Positions 50,853-59,137 are shown, counted from the stretch's first letter. The stretch: DNA of 64,000 nt from Microbacterium sp. LWH7-1.2 (GCF_038397755.1 NZ_CP151637.1:2232001-2296000), one strand, 5' to 3'. Made by a program: numbers and translations. The notes: a model not told the origin generated them from the sequence alone.

Positions 50853-53060
50853 ATGCCCACCACCACAGCCTCCCGCGGAGCGACCCTGAGCGCGGCGGAT
50901 CTGGCCGCGCTCCGCAAGCACGTCGTCCACACCGCGGACGGCAAGCTCGCGACGACGCCGGCGGCCAAGCCCCGAACCGTCGAGGAGTTCGCGACCACCG
51001 CTGACGACGTGCGCCGGATCGTCGCGACCGACCTCGCCGCGTTCGTCGAGCAGCAGGCGAAGAAGGCGCCGAAGGGGGACGTGCCGCCACCGGTCCCTGT
51101 GCTGATCTGGGCGCACGGCGGACTCACCGACAAGGGCGCCGGGCTGCTGACGGCCCACCACCAGGTCGCGTGGTGGAAGAAGAACGGCGTGTACCCCATC
51201 CACCTGGTCTGGGAGAGCGGGCTCATGACGACGCTCGCCGACGTCATCTCGGGGAAGGCCACCGGCAAGCGGGGGTTCACCGACATCACGGATCGCGCCG
51301 TCGAAGCCGCCGCGCGTGTGCTCGGCGGGCGCAAGTTCTGGGACGACATGAAGCTGGACTCGGCGGCGGCCTGCCTCCCCGCGATGAAGGACGGGAACCG
51401 CGGCGGCGCGGACGTCCTCGCCGCCGCGCTGCGCGAGTACATGGCGGCCAATCAGGGGGCGATCGAGATCCACGTCGCCGGGCACAGCGCCGGATCGATC
51501 TACCACTCGCACTTCGTCCCCCGCCTGTTCGACGGCGCCGATGCCGTCGATCACGTCGCGAGCGTCACATTCCTCGCGCCGGCCGTGCGGCTCGACACCT
51601 TCGAGGCGACGCTGCTGCCCCTGGCCGAGAGCGGGAAGATCCACGACGTCGCGATCTTCACGATGGACGAGACCCACGAGAAGCGGGACAACACCGCCGG
51701 GGTCTACCGCAAGTCGCTGCTGTATCTGGTCTCGCGGGCGTTCGAGGCCGAGCGCGGTGCCAAGATCCTCGGCTTGGACGAGCATCTCCGCAGTGCCGGC
51801 AGGACGATGGCCTACCTCGGCGACGATCCCGGCCGCCTCGTGAAGGGGCCGATCTCGAAGGGCCGTCTCAGCAGCACGCAGGCGACCTCCCACGGCGATT
51901 TCGACAACGACGTCGAGACGATGATGAGCCTCGCGCGCCGCGTCGTCGGCGTCCCCGACAGCGACGAGCCAGACGGTGTCGCGGACTTCCCGAAGCGGGC
52001 GCGAGAGGTCGTGCTCGAAAGCGGGAGCTCGCGCACGCCCCGGCCCGAGCCGACGGGGGTGCGCGGTGCCGTGCCGCGCAAGCTCGCGCTGTGCATCGGG
52101 ATCGACAAGTACCCGAAGGACCCGCTCGGCGGCTGCGTGGCCGACGCCGACGCGTGGGGCGCGGCCCTCGAGGCCGCGGAGTTCGACGTCGAGTACATCC
52201 GCGACGGCGATGCGACGCGCGACGAGATCCTGCGGGCGATGCTCGACAAGGTCTCGAGCGCGCGGGACGGGGACGTCGTCGCCATCCAGTTCGCCGGGCA
52301 CGGCACGTTCGTCCCCGACCTCGACAGCGACGAGACCGACGCGTTCGGCGCGAGCGACGAAGCGCTCTGTCCCGTCGACTTCCGCTCGGGCGAGCTCATC
52401 GTCGACGACGACCTCGGCGCGATCTGGGACGCGATCCCCGACGGTGTCGCGGCGACGCTGTTCTTCGACTCGTGCCACTCGGGAACCGTCAACCGCGGCC
52501 TCACGCGCTCGGAGTTCGGCGCGATCCAGTATCCCGCCGGCACGACGCCCCGCATGACGGTGCTGGACGGCGAGGAGGAGGAGGCCTTCCGCAGCAAGCG
52601 GGCCGCCGCGCTCGGCGACGAGTTCCGCCGCGCCGCGTGGGACCGCGTCGTCGCCGTCGAGACCGACCGCGCCGCCGAAGCCCCGGCGCCCCGCGGCGAC
52701 CAGCGCGAGGTGCTCGTCAGCGCGTGTCAGCCCGATCAGGTGGCGCTCGAGACGAACGGGCACGGCGTGTTCACGACCGCGGCGCTCGCCGTGCTGGCGA
52801 AGAGCCCCGGCCTCACCAACAGCGAGTTCGTCGCCGCCGTCTTCGACATCATCGACGACGACTACGAGCAGCGGCCGCTGCTCTCGGCCGCCGGCTCGCT
52901 CGGCTCTAGGGTGCTGCTGACGTCGTTGCACGACACCGTCGAGAAGCAGAAGATCACCGTCGATCCCGACGGTCAGCGTTCGCCGGCCGACGTGCGCACC
53001 GCGGCGATCGTCGCAATCCTGCGGGCCACCGCCGACCTGCTGGAGTCCGGCTCCCCGTAG
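50853..53060 (+). CDS. Alpha/beta-hydrolase fused to caspase-type (C14) protease
   Basis: A 735-residue fusion. The N-terminal half (about 75-330) is an alpha/beta-hydrolase with nucleophile Ser212 in GHSAGS and an AHGG oxyanion-type motif. From about 410 comes a metacaspase/C14 domain: LALCIGIDKYP, His483 in FAGHGT, Cys541 in FDSCHSGT, and a p10-like end with VLVSACQPDQVALE and GHGVFTTAAL. All catalytic residues are present. Hence one protein carries both a hydrolase (possibly lipase-like) and a protease; self-cleavage could release or activate the hydrolase. It closes the island, with only four bases to the convergent pxpBC stop. Confidence 0.9.
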   Translation: MPTTTASRGATLSAADLAALRKHVVHTADGKLATTPAAKPRTVEEFATTADDVRRIVATDLAAFVEQQAKKAPKGDVPPPVPVLIWAHGGLTDKGAGLLTAHHQVAWWKKNGVYPIHLVWESGLMTTLADVISGKATGKRGFTDITDRAVEAAARVLGGRKFWDDMKLDSAAACLPAMKDGNRGGADVLAAALREYMAANQGAIEIHVAGHSAGSIYHSHFVPRLFDGADAVDHVASVTFLAPAVRLDTFEATLLPLAESGKIHDVAIFTMDETHEKRDNTAGVYRKSLLYLVSRAFEAERGAKILGLDEHLRSAGRTMAYLGDDPGRLVKGPISKGRLSSTQATSHGDFDNDVETMMSLARRVVGVPDSDEPDGVADFPKRAREVVLESGSSRTPRPEPTGVRGAVPRKLALCIGIDKYPKDPLGGCVADADAWGAALEAAEFDVEYIRDGDATRDEILRAMLDKVSSARDGDVVAIQFAGHGTFVPDLDSDETDAFGASDEALCPVDFRSGELIVDDDLGAIWDAIPDGVAATLFFDSCHSGTVNRGLTRSEFGAIQYPAGTTPRMTVLDGEEEEAFRSKRAAALGDEFRRAAWDRVVAVETDRAAEAPAPRGDQREVLVSACQPDQVALETNGHGVFTTAALAVLAKSPGLTNSEFVAAVFDIIDDDYEQRPLLSAAGSLGSRVLLTSLHDTVEKQKITVDPDGQRSPADVRTAAIVAILRATADLLESGSP

Positions 53061-53064
53061 TGCG

Positions 53065-54675
53065 TCAGCCCGCCGGCCGTGCGTGCCGGAAGCGGATGCG
53101 GGTGCCCGGGCGGGCCTGGGCGACGAGGTCGAGGCTCGCATCGGTCACGACCGCGATCACGGGGTAGCCGCCCGTCACCGGGCCGTCGGCGAGCAGGATC
53201 GTCGGCCGGCCGCTGGGCGGCACCTGCAGCGCGCCCGGCACCATGCCCTCGCTCGCCAGCTCGCCGGTGCGCACACGCGCGAGCTCCGGCCCGTCGAGGC
53301 GTGCGCCCACGCGGTCCGCGTGGTTCGAGACGGTCCACACCGTGTCGTAGAGGGTCGCGAGCGCCGCGGGGGCGAACCAGTCGGCGCGCGGACCCGGCGC
53401 GAGCTCGAGTTCGAGCTCATCGTCGTGGGGCGCTCCCCACCCGCCGGGAGGCGCGACGGGGATCGGCGCCGCCGCGTCGTCGCGCACGCCCACGACGTCG
53501 CCGGCGCGCAGTGCCGCGGGCCCGAGCCCCGCGAGCAGATCCGTCGCCCGCGAGCCGAGCGCAACCCGTGCGTCGAGTCCGCCGCGGACGGCGACATAGC
53601 CGCGCGCGCCGTGCGCGAACCAGTCGAGGTGGAGCTCGGCGCCGCCCGGCCACGCGTGGGCCTCGTACGGATCCACCTCGCGCCCGTCGATGCGCACCGT
53701 GCCCCACGCGCCCGTCACCGCGACCCAGAGGTCGGAACCCGCCGCGACGCGCAGCCCGCCCATCGTCACCTCGAGCCCGGCGGCTCCCTCGGGGTTGCCG
53801 ACGAGACGGTTCGCGGTGCGCAACGCCCCGCGGTCGAGGCCCCCCGACACCGCGACGCCGACGGACGCCGCGCCTTCGCGCCCGAGATCCTGCACGGTCG
53901 TCAGGAGGCCCGGTTCGACGACACGGATGCTGCGACCCGCCGCCGCGGGCCGCCCTCCCTGTCCCGCGAGCTCAGGAGATCCGGCGAGATCAGGAGGGTC
54001 CGGCGCGTCTTGTCCTGTTCTCGCCAGATCTCCTGATTCCACCGAGGCCCGTCGGGCTCTCGGGCGGAACCGCACGCGCGCGCCCGGTTCGAGCAGCGCA
54101 GGGGACGCGGCATCCGGATCGAACAGGCGTGCCGCGGTCGTGCCGATGAGCCGCCAGCCGCCCGGGGTGTCGCGGGGGTACGCGCCGCTGAAGACGCCGG
54201 CGAGGCCGACGGAGCCGGCGGGCACGCGGGTGCGGGGCGACTCCCGTCGCGGCACATCGAACGGCCAGTCGTCGCTCACGAGGTAGCCGAAACCCGGGGC
54301 GAAACCGGTGAACGCCACCCGCCAGTCCGCCTCGGCATGGCGCCGCACGAGCTCGTCGACCTCGACGCCCAGCAGTCGTGCGGTGTCGGCCAGGTCGACG
54401 CCGTCGTACGCGATGTCGAGCTCGACGATCGGGGCCGCAGCATCCGTCTCCTGCACCGCCGTCGTGGCCGCGGCGAGCGCCCACGCGCGGGCGGTGGCCA
54501 CAGGGAGCACCCGCGGATCGATCCGCACGAGCACCGTGCGCGCCGCCGGCACGAGATCAGTCACCCCCGCGGGCCGCGAGGCGGCGAGCGCGGCGTGCAG
54601 CGGCAGCACCTCGTCGAGCGCGCCGACCTCGAGGAGGAACGCGCGCTCCCCCATCGGCCGCACGCGCGGAGTCAC
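53065..54675 (-). CDS. 5-oxoprolinase subunits PxpB-PxpC fusion
   Basis: A 536-residue fusion of the two allophanate-hydrolase-like subunits of 5-oxoprolinase. Residues 1-210 are the PxpB/AHS1 part (GERAFLLEVG, FAPGFGYLV, PGGWRLIG); residues 240-536 are the PxpC/AHS2 part (GLLTTVQDLGR, NRLVGNPEGAAGLEVT, SEGMVPGALQVPPSG). Together with PxpA they cleave 5-oxoproline to glutamate using ATP. The GTG start overlaps the pxpA stop by four bases. The linker contains a 65-base inverted-repeat element inserted in frame, an odd feature that the protein apparently tolerates. Confidence 0.93.
   Translation of the reverse strand: MTPRVRPMGERAFLLEVGALDEVLPLHAALAASRPAGVTDLVPAARTVLVRIDPRVLPVATARAWALAAATTAVQETDAAAPIVELDIAYDGVDLADTARLLGVEVDELVRRHAEADWRVAFTGFAPGFGYLVSDDWPFDVPRRESPRTRVPAGSVGLAGVFSGAYPRDTPGGWRLIGTTAARLFDPDAASPALLEPGARVRFRPRARRASVESGDLARTGQDAPDPPDLAGSPELAGQGGRPAAAGRSIRVVEPGLLTTVQDLGREGAASVGVAVSGGLDRGALRTANRLVGNPEGAAGLEVTMGGLRVAAGSDLWVAVTGAWGTVRIDGREVDPYEAHAWPGGAELHLDWFAHGARGYVAVRGGLDARVALGSRATDLLAGLGPAALRAGDVVGVRDDAAAPIPVAPPGGWGAPHDDELELELAPGPRADWFAPAALATLYDTVWTVSNHADRVGARLDGPELARVRTGELASEGMVPGALQVPPSGRPTILLADGPVTGGYPVIAVVTDASLDLVAQARPGTRIRFRHARPAG
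53972..54036. repeat. Inverted-repeat element inside the PxpB-PxpC linker
   Basis: Arms 53972-53995 and 54013-54036 are complementary over 24 bases with two mismatches; the spacer is 17 bases. It lies exactly in the linker between the two enzyme halves and is translated as a Gly/Pro/Asp-rich stretch. It resembles a small palindromic (REP- or MITE-like) insertion. Confidence 0.65.
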
Positions 54676-55427
54676 CACGGCGCCCGCACCTCCACGCCGG
54701 CGGCGTCCAGCGCCGCGCGCACGGCGCGGGCCATGTGGACGGCCGACGGCGAGTCGCCGTGCACGCACAGGGACGCGGCATCCGCTCGCACGAGTGAGCC
54801 GTCGACCGCCTCGACCACGCCCTCGCGCGCGAGGCGCACGGCCCGCTCCGCCACCAGCCCGGGGTCGTCGAGCAGGGCACCCGGCTGCGTGCGCGGCACG
54901 AGCGAGCCGTCCGGCAGATAGCCCCGATCGAGGAACGCCTCGCGGACGAACGGCAGACCGACGGATGCTGCGGCACGCTCGATCTCGCCGGGCAGGCCCA
55001 GCACGGGCAGAGGCCGGCCGACCAGCGCCGAGCCGTCCGCGATCGCCCGGGCGACGGCTCGGGCCTGCACCCGGTCGGCGGTCACCGCGTGGTACAGCGC
55101 GCCGTGCGGCTTGACGTAGCGGAGGTCGGCACCGGCACCGGCCAGGGCGGCGAGCTGCCGTGCGACCGTGGCGGTGAGCTCGGCGGGGTCGATCACGACG
55201 GCGATGCGCCCGAAGTTCCCGGGATCGGGATAGGAGGGGTGCGCCCCGACGGCGACCCCGAACCGCTCGGCGCGCAGCACCGCCTCGCGCATCGAGGCCG
55301 CGTCGCCCGCGTGCCCGCCGCAGGCCACGTTCGCGCTCGAGATGACCGCGAACATCGCCTCGTCGTCGGCCGTGGGCAGCCCGTCGACAGTCTCGCCGAG
55401 GTCCGCGTTGAGGTCGATCGCCGCCAT
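54672..55427 (-). CDS. pxpA: 5-oxoprolinase subunit PxpA (LamB/YcsF family)
   Basis: A 251-residue LamB/YcsF protein, family-typical in length. It begins MAAIDLNADLGE and has SANVACGGHAGD, GAHPSYPD, YVKPHGALYH and CVHGD, the expected metal/substrate motifs. It is the first gene of the 5-oxoprolinase operon and pairs with the fused PxpBC encoded next. Pathway: recycling of 5-oxoproline, a damage product of glutamine and glutamate. A GAGGA site is close to the ATG. Confidence 0.96.
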   Translation of the reverse strand: MAAIDLNADLGETVDGLPTADDEAMFAVISSANVACGGHAGDAASMREAVLRAERFGVAVGAHPSYPDPGNFGRIAVVIDPAELTATVARQLAALAGAGADLRYVKPHGALYHAVTADRVQARAVARAIADGSALVGRPLPVLGLPGEIERAAASVGLPFVREAFLDRGYLPDGSLVPRTQPGALLDDPGLVAERAVRLAREGVVEAVDGSLVRADAASLCVHGDSPSAVHMARAVRAALDAAGVEVRAPW

Positions 55428-55480
55428 TCCTCAACGGTACTGCGGGGCCCCGCGGTCGGCGGTGCGGAACCGGAGGCGGC

Positions 55481-55486
55481 TAACGT
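55481..55486 (+). promoter_or_regulatory. -10 element of a leaderless gene
   Basis: TAACGT, then GGAGCGC, then the ATG of the spermidine-synthase-like gene. The GGAG could alternatively act as a ribosome-binding site. Confidence 0.4.
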
Positions 55487-55493
55487 GGAGCGC

Positions 55494-56357
55494 ATGGCAC
55501 GCGCGAGGGAAGAGGCATCCGTCCCCTCCGTCCGGCTGTCGGACGGCACCCTCGCCCGCGTCGTCCGCTCGCCGTTCGGCGGCGGGTGGGAGCTCGACGT
55601 CGACGGCACACCGCAGTCGCATGTCGATCTCGACGATCCGACGCACCTGCACTTCGAGTACGTCGCGCGCATGGGCGCCGTCATCGACCGGCTGCGGATG
55701 CCTGGGCAGCCGCTCACCGCGATCCATCTGGGCGCCGGCGCCCTGACGATCCCGCGCTACATCGAGCACACGCGGCCGGGCTCACGGCAGCAGGTCGTCG
55801 AGCTCGAGCCGGCGCTGTGGGATCTGGTGCGCGAGAACCTGCCGCTCCCGCGCGGCGCCTCGATCCGCGTGCGGATCGGCGACGCGCGCGAAACGCTCGG
55901 GCGCCTGCCCGCGGGCCTGGTGGGGGCGGCCGACCTCGTCGTCTCAGACGTCTACTCCGGCGCGCAGACGCCCGCGCACCTCACCACGGTGGAGTTCTTC
56001 ACGGAGGCGACGAGATTCCTCGCGCCGGACGGCGTGCTGCTGGTCAACGTCGCCGACGGCGCCGGACTCGCGTTCGCGCGCCGCGAGGTCGCGACGGTGC
56101 AGACCGTGCTCGAGCACGTCATCGTGCTGGCGGAGGTACAGACGCTCAAGGGCCGTCGTTTCGGCAACCTCGTGATCGCTGCATCCCGAGCGCCGCTTCC
56201 GACCGAGTGGCTCCCGCGCCTCATGGCCGCCGGGCCGCACCCCGCGAAGGTCGCCGAGGGACGGGAGCTCGACGAGTTCGCGCGCGGCGCGCGGGTCGCG
56301 ACCGACGCCGACGCGACGCCCTCGCCCAAGCCCTCGGCATCCGTCTTCCTGCGCTGA
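55494..56357 (+). CDS. Spermidine-synthase-like methyltransferase-fold protein
   Basis: A 287-residue protein of the spermidine synthase/PMT fold. Motifs are IHLGAGALTIPRY (nucleotide loop, about residues 83-95), VVELEP (acidic residue binding the cosubstrate ribose), IGDARETL, and SDVYSGAQTPAHL in place of the catalytic DAF loop of genuine spermidine synthases. There is no membrane domain. Such fused-free actinobacterial members are often annotated as spermidine synthases without proof, so I keep the substrate open. No polyamine gene lies nearby. Confidence 0.85.
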   Translation: MARAREEASVPSVRLSDGTLARVVRSPFGGGWELDVDGTPQSHVDLDDPTHLHFEYVARMGAVIDRLRMPGQPLTAIHLGAGALTIPRYIEHTRPGSRQQVVELEPALWDLVRENLPLPRGASIRVRIGDARETLGRLPAGLVGAADLVVSDVYSGAQTPAHLTTVEFFTEATRFLAPDGVLLVNVADGAGLAFARREVATVQTVLEHVIVLAEVQTLKGRRFGNLVIAASRAPLPTEWLPRLMAAGPHPAKVAEGRELDEFARGARVATDADATPSPKPSASVFLR

Positions 56358-56447
56358 CGGATGCCGCGACGCGGCGTGGCACGACCGCCACCGGGGAGGC
56401 GGCAAGGCAGACTGGATACGCCACCGGCGCGGCGAAGGGAGTCAGAC

Positions 56448-56975
56448 GTGAGCTACATCAGCGGGTACGATCCCGACACTCTCCGCGAGAAGGTGAACGC
56501 GAGCCAGTGCAGGGAGCGGCTGGAGGAGATCGGCGACCAGCGGAGTCTTCCGGCGCTGCTCGAGCGGGTGTGGCTGCTCAAGGTCCTCGACCGCGCCGAC
56601 GAGGCCCTCGTCATCTCGGAGCAGTCGGTGCGCGTCGCGCGCATGGCCGGCACCCGGAAGGACCTACTGCGAGCCCGCATCCTCCACGCGACCGTGCTGC
56701 AGGCGCGCGGCGCGTACGGCGCCGCCGAGCAGGAGCTCACCACGTGCGCCCAGGAGGCCGACGGGCAGGGGTGGGCCGGCATCGGCGCCTTCGCGTACCA
56801 GCACCGCGGCAAGGTCAACTACGACGCCGGCGACTTCGAGGCGGCCCGCAAGGACTTCAAGCGCGCCCTGTTCCTGCGCCAGGAGTCCGGCGCCACCGAG
56901 GACCAGCTCGAGTCGACCCTCCTCGCCATCGACGCCGCCGACCGGCGCCGGGCCGCGGCATCCGTCGCCAGCTGA
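56448..56975 (+). CDS. TPR-repeat protein
   Basis: A 175-residue helical protein with about three tetratricopeptide-like units, for example ADEALVISEQSVRVARMAGTR, AYGAAEQELTTCAQEA and GDFEAARKDFKRALFLRQ, given here only as landmarks at about residues 50-70, 90-105 and 135-150. The GTG start has AAGGGAG at good spacing. No enzyme domain. It lies between a methyltransferase-fold gene and a SprT-like gene with no obvious pathway link; a protein-protein adaptor role is inferred. Confidence 0.8.
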   Translation: MSYISGYDPDTLREKVNASQCRERLEEIGDQRSLPALLERVWLLKVLDRADEALVISEQSVRVARMAGTRKDLLRARILHATVLQARGAYGAAEQELTTCAQEADGQGWAGIGAFAYQHRGKVNYDAGDFEAARKDFKRALFLRQESGATEDQLESTLLAIDAADRRRAAASVAS

Positions 56976-57012
56976 GGTGGGCGCCGTCAGCCGGAGTGTC
57001 GGAGATACGTTC

Positions 57013-57018
57013 TAGTCT
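57013..57018 (+). promoter_or_regulatory. -10 element of a leaderless gene
   Basis: TAGTCT, then seven bases, then the ATG of the SprT-like gene; no ribosome-binding site is visible. Confidence 0.45.
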
Positions 57019-57025
57019 CGCGCAC

Positions 57026-57517
57026 ATGTCGGATCTGCATCGCGTGCGGCACTGGGGCGAGGCCCTCATCGCGCTCCACCTCGACGACTCGTGGAGCTTC
57101 GCGTTCGACAACGCGAAGCGCCGGGCGGGGCTGTGCGACTACACGCACAAGCGCATCAGCGTCTCGCGCTACCTCGCCGCGCGGTACGACGACGACACCA
57201 ACCACCAGACGCTGCTGCACGAGGTCGCCCACGCGCTGGCCGGTCCACGTGCCGGCCATGGTGCGCGATGGAAGGCCGTCGCCCGCGACCTCGGCTACGT
57301 CGGCGGTACGACCCACAGCGGCGAGACGGCGACCGAGCTCGCCCCGTGGATCGGCGTGTGTCCCGCGGGCCATGTGGCCTACCGCCATCGCAAGGCGACC
57401 AGGCCGACGTCGTGCGCCAAGTGCGCCCCGCACTTCGACGAGCGCCACGCCTTCACCTGGACCCGCCGCGAGATCACCCGCGCGACCCGCCTGGCCGCGA
57501 TGACGCCGCGCGACTGA
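57026..57517 (+). CDS. SprT-like zinc metalloprotein
   Basis: A 163-residue SprT-like protein. The zinc/catalytic motif is LHEVAHALAG (His65, Glu66, His69) with a third ligand His78 in AGHGARW, and a C-terminal zinc ribbon with CPAGH and CAKC. The layout resembles the protease domain of SprT/Spartan proteins, which in eukaryotes degrade DNA-protein crosslinks; the bacterial role is less clear. The likely leaderless start has TAGTCT seven bases upstream. It ends six bases before the convergent stop of the ComB-family gene. Confidence 0.87.
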   Translation: MSDLHRVRHWGEALIALHLDDSWSFAFDNAKRRAGLCDYTHKRISVSRYLAARYDDDTNHQTLLHEVAHALAGPRAGHGARWKAVARDLGYVGGTTHSGETATELAPWIGVCPAGHVAYRHRKATRPTSCAKCAPHFDERHAFTWTRREITRATRLAAMTPRD

Positions 57518-57523
57518 CCCGCG

Positions 57524-58165
57524 TCAGTACGCGACGAACGCCCCGTCGCGCAGGATCGGGACGACGGATGCTGCGTCCACCGCGGCCGCGTTCAGCACCT
57601 CGTCGCGGGCGTCGCGGGCGAGAAGCTCCTGGCCCGAGCCGGCGGCGGTGAGCAGGTGGCGTACGGCGCCGCGCAGCCCGCGGAACGCCTCGCACGCGGC
57701 CGCTGCTTCCGGTGAGGTGTGGTCGACGCCGAGGGTGCCGAGGGCGCCGACGATCGCGCCGGCGCCGAGGTGGTCCTCGACCGCGAACCGCAGCGGAGCA
57801 CCGGTCGCGCTTCCGGCGAGCTCGCCCGCCGCGATCACGGCGATGCTGGTGCGTGCGGCGCGCTCGTGCTGGATGTCGAGCACCGCCCGGGCGACCGCGG
57901 CCGCGTTGCGGAGGCATCCGAGCAGCACCACGGCTCCGCTCTCTCCCGCCGCCTGAGCCACTGCCGCACCGTTGATCGACACCGCGTGCGCACTCCCGTC
58001 GAAGGCGACGCTGTCACCCCCGGTCACAGCGTCGGTGACCGCTGTCGAGAACCGCAGCACGTCGACCACCACGACGACGTCGGCGGGCGCAAGGCGCCGC
58101 AGCCCCTCGATCCCCCAGTCGTGACGGACCTGGTAGCGGCGCTGGTCGAACGGGCTCTCGGGCAT
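57524..58165 (-). CDS. ComB-family 2-phosphosulfolactate phosphatase homologue
   Basis: A 213-residue protein of the ComB family: VVVVVDVLRFSTAV (residues about 25-38), GSAHAVSINGAAV, LLGCLRNAAAVA and a C-terminal DAASVVPIL segment. ComB dephosphorylates phosphosulfolactate in coenzyme M synthesis, but many bacteria that lack coenzyme M keep homologues, so the true substrate here is unknown. TACGCT followed six bases later by ATG suggests leaderless expression. Confidence 0.85.
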   Translation of the reverse strand: MPESPFDQRRYQVRHDWGIEGLRRLAPADVVVVVDVLRFSTAVTDAVTGGDSVAFDGSAHAVSINGAAVAQAAGESGAVVLLGCLRNAAAVARAVLDIQHERAARTSIAVIAAGELAGSATGAPLRFAVEDHLGAGAIVGALGTLGVDHTSPEAAAACEAFRGLRGAVRHLLTAAGSGQELLARDARDEVLNAAAVDAASVVPILRDGAFVAY

Positions 58166-58171
58166 CCGTCC

Positions 58172-58177
58172 AGCGTA
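58172..58177 (-). promoter_or_regulatory. -10 element of a leaderless gene
   Basis: TACGCT, then GGACGG, then the ATG of the ComB-family gene. Confidence 0.45.
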
Positions 58178-58269
58178 GGGCGGCGGCATCCGTCCTCCCG
58201 TCGGACACCGCGGGGGTGAGAGCCGTCTGCGCTCGGCGCAACCCCGGATTCGCTGAGGGCGGCGGGTGC

Positions 58270-58275
58270 GACACT
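58270..58275 (+). promoter_or_regulatory. -10-like element of a leaderless gene
   Basis: GACACT, then GGAGCGC, then the ATG of the SRPBCC gene; the spacer sequence is identical to that before the spermidine-synthase-like gene. Confidence 0.35.
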
Positions 58276-58282
58276 GGAGCGC

Positions 58283-58792
58283 ATGCGGATCCTGCTGAAG
58301 TTCGTGATCGACTGCGATGCCGACGCCGCATGGCGCGCGGTGCACTCGCCCCGCGCGGTGGCCGAGCTCTACGGCCCGCTGATGGACCTCGCGCCGCTGG
58401 TTCCGAGCGGACTGCCGACCTCGTGGACGCCGGGCGACGACGTGCCGGTGCAGCTGTCCGCGTTCGGCGCGGTGCCGATGGGGCGGCAGCTCATCCATGT
58501 CAGCGACCGCTCGGTCGACGAACCCGACGGCCGTGTCCGGATCTTCCGCGACAGCGGCATCCCGATCACGGGTCCGCTCGCGAGCCTCGACGTGTGGGAC
58601 CACCAGATGGCGGTGTCGCCGGCGCCCGGTCAGCCCGGCAAGACGCTGTGGCGCGATCGGCTGGTGATCGGCGGCCCCACCGCACCCCTCCTGTGGCCGG
58701 TGCTGTGGGGCATGTGGCAGTGGCGGGCAGCGCGCGTGCGCGCCCTCGCGCCCACGTGGGCCCACGACCCCGAAGTCAGCAGCGAAGAGTGA
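58283..58792 (+). CDS. SRPBCC/START-like family protein
   Basis: A 169-residue protein beginning MRILLKFVIDCDADAAWRAVHSP, the first strand and helix of an SRPBCC lipid/ligand-binding fold, followed by further beta strands (VQLSAFGAVPMGRQLIHV) and a long C-terminal helix (LWGMWQWRAARVRAL). No catalytic residues are evident. It is followed at two bases by a 26-base perfect palindrome that likely terminates both it and the convergent FMN-reductase remnant. Confidence 0.78.
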   Translation: MRILLKFVIDCDADAAWRAVHSPRAVAELYGPLMDLAPLVPSGLPTSWTPGDDVPVQLSAFGAVPMGRQLIHVSDRSVDEPDGRVRIFRDSGIPITGPLASLDVWDHQMAVSPAPGQPGKTLWRDRLVIGGPTAPLLWPVLWGMWQWRAARVRALAPTWAHDPEVSSEE

Positions 58793-58793
58793 C

Positions 58794-58819
58794 ACGGATG
58801 CTGCGGCCGCAGCATCCGT
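58794..58819. terminator. 26-base perfect palindrome between convergent genes
   Basis: Arms 58794-58806 and 58807-58819 are exact complements with no spacer; each carries CGGATGCTGC or its complement. Lying between the stops of the SRPBCC gene and the truncated FMN reductase, it is a probable bidirectional terminator made of two inverted copies of the over-represented motif. Confidence 0.6.
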
Positions 58820-58825
58820 CCGGCC

Positions 58826-59137
58826 TCACTCCTGCGGAATGATCGCGTTCTTGAGCGGCCCCGGGATGGATCGGTTGTACTCGGGCGTCACGAAGAGCAC
58901 GGCGTCGGCCGAGCGCACGGCCTCCTTGAAGTCGCGCGCGACCTGCGGGTAATCCGCGTCGAGGTCGCAGTTGTACAGGGGAAGGTCGGCGTAGGCGATC
59001 TCGAAGAACTCCAGCTCCGCGGGCGCGAGGCGCTGAAGCGCCCCGGCGAGTCGCCGGTTGACGGACTCGCGAGAGAGGCTGCCGACGATCACGCCGACGC
59101 GGTACGGCGGTTCGTGCTCAACGATCTCGATCTTCAT
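58826..59137 (-). pseudogene. Truncated NAD(P)H-dependent FMN reductase
   Basis: A 103-residue remnant of a flavodoxin-fold FMN reductase that is normally about 180 residues. The N-terminal half is well preserved: YRVGVIVGSLSRESVNRRLA (FMN phosphate loop), then FVTPEYNRSIPGPLKNAI, after which the frame ends with IPQE instead of continuing with the usual DWASRP and C-terminal helices. The missing half is not found downstream, where the palindrome and the SRPBCC gene follow, so a deletion rather than a simple frameshift is likely. It could still be translated but is unlikely to be a complete enzyme. Confidence 0.7.
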
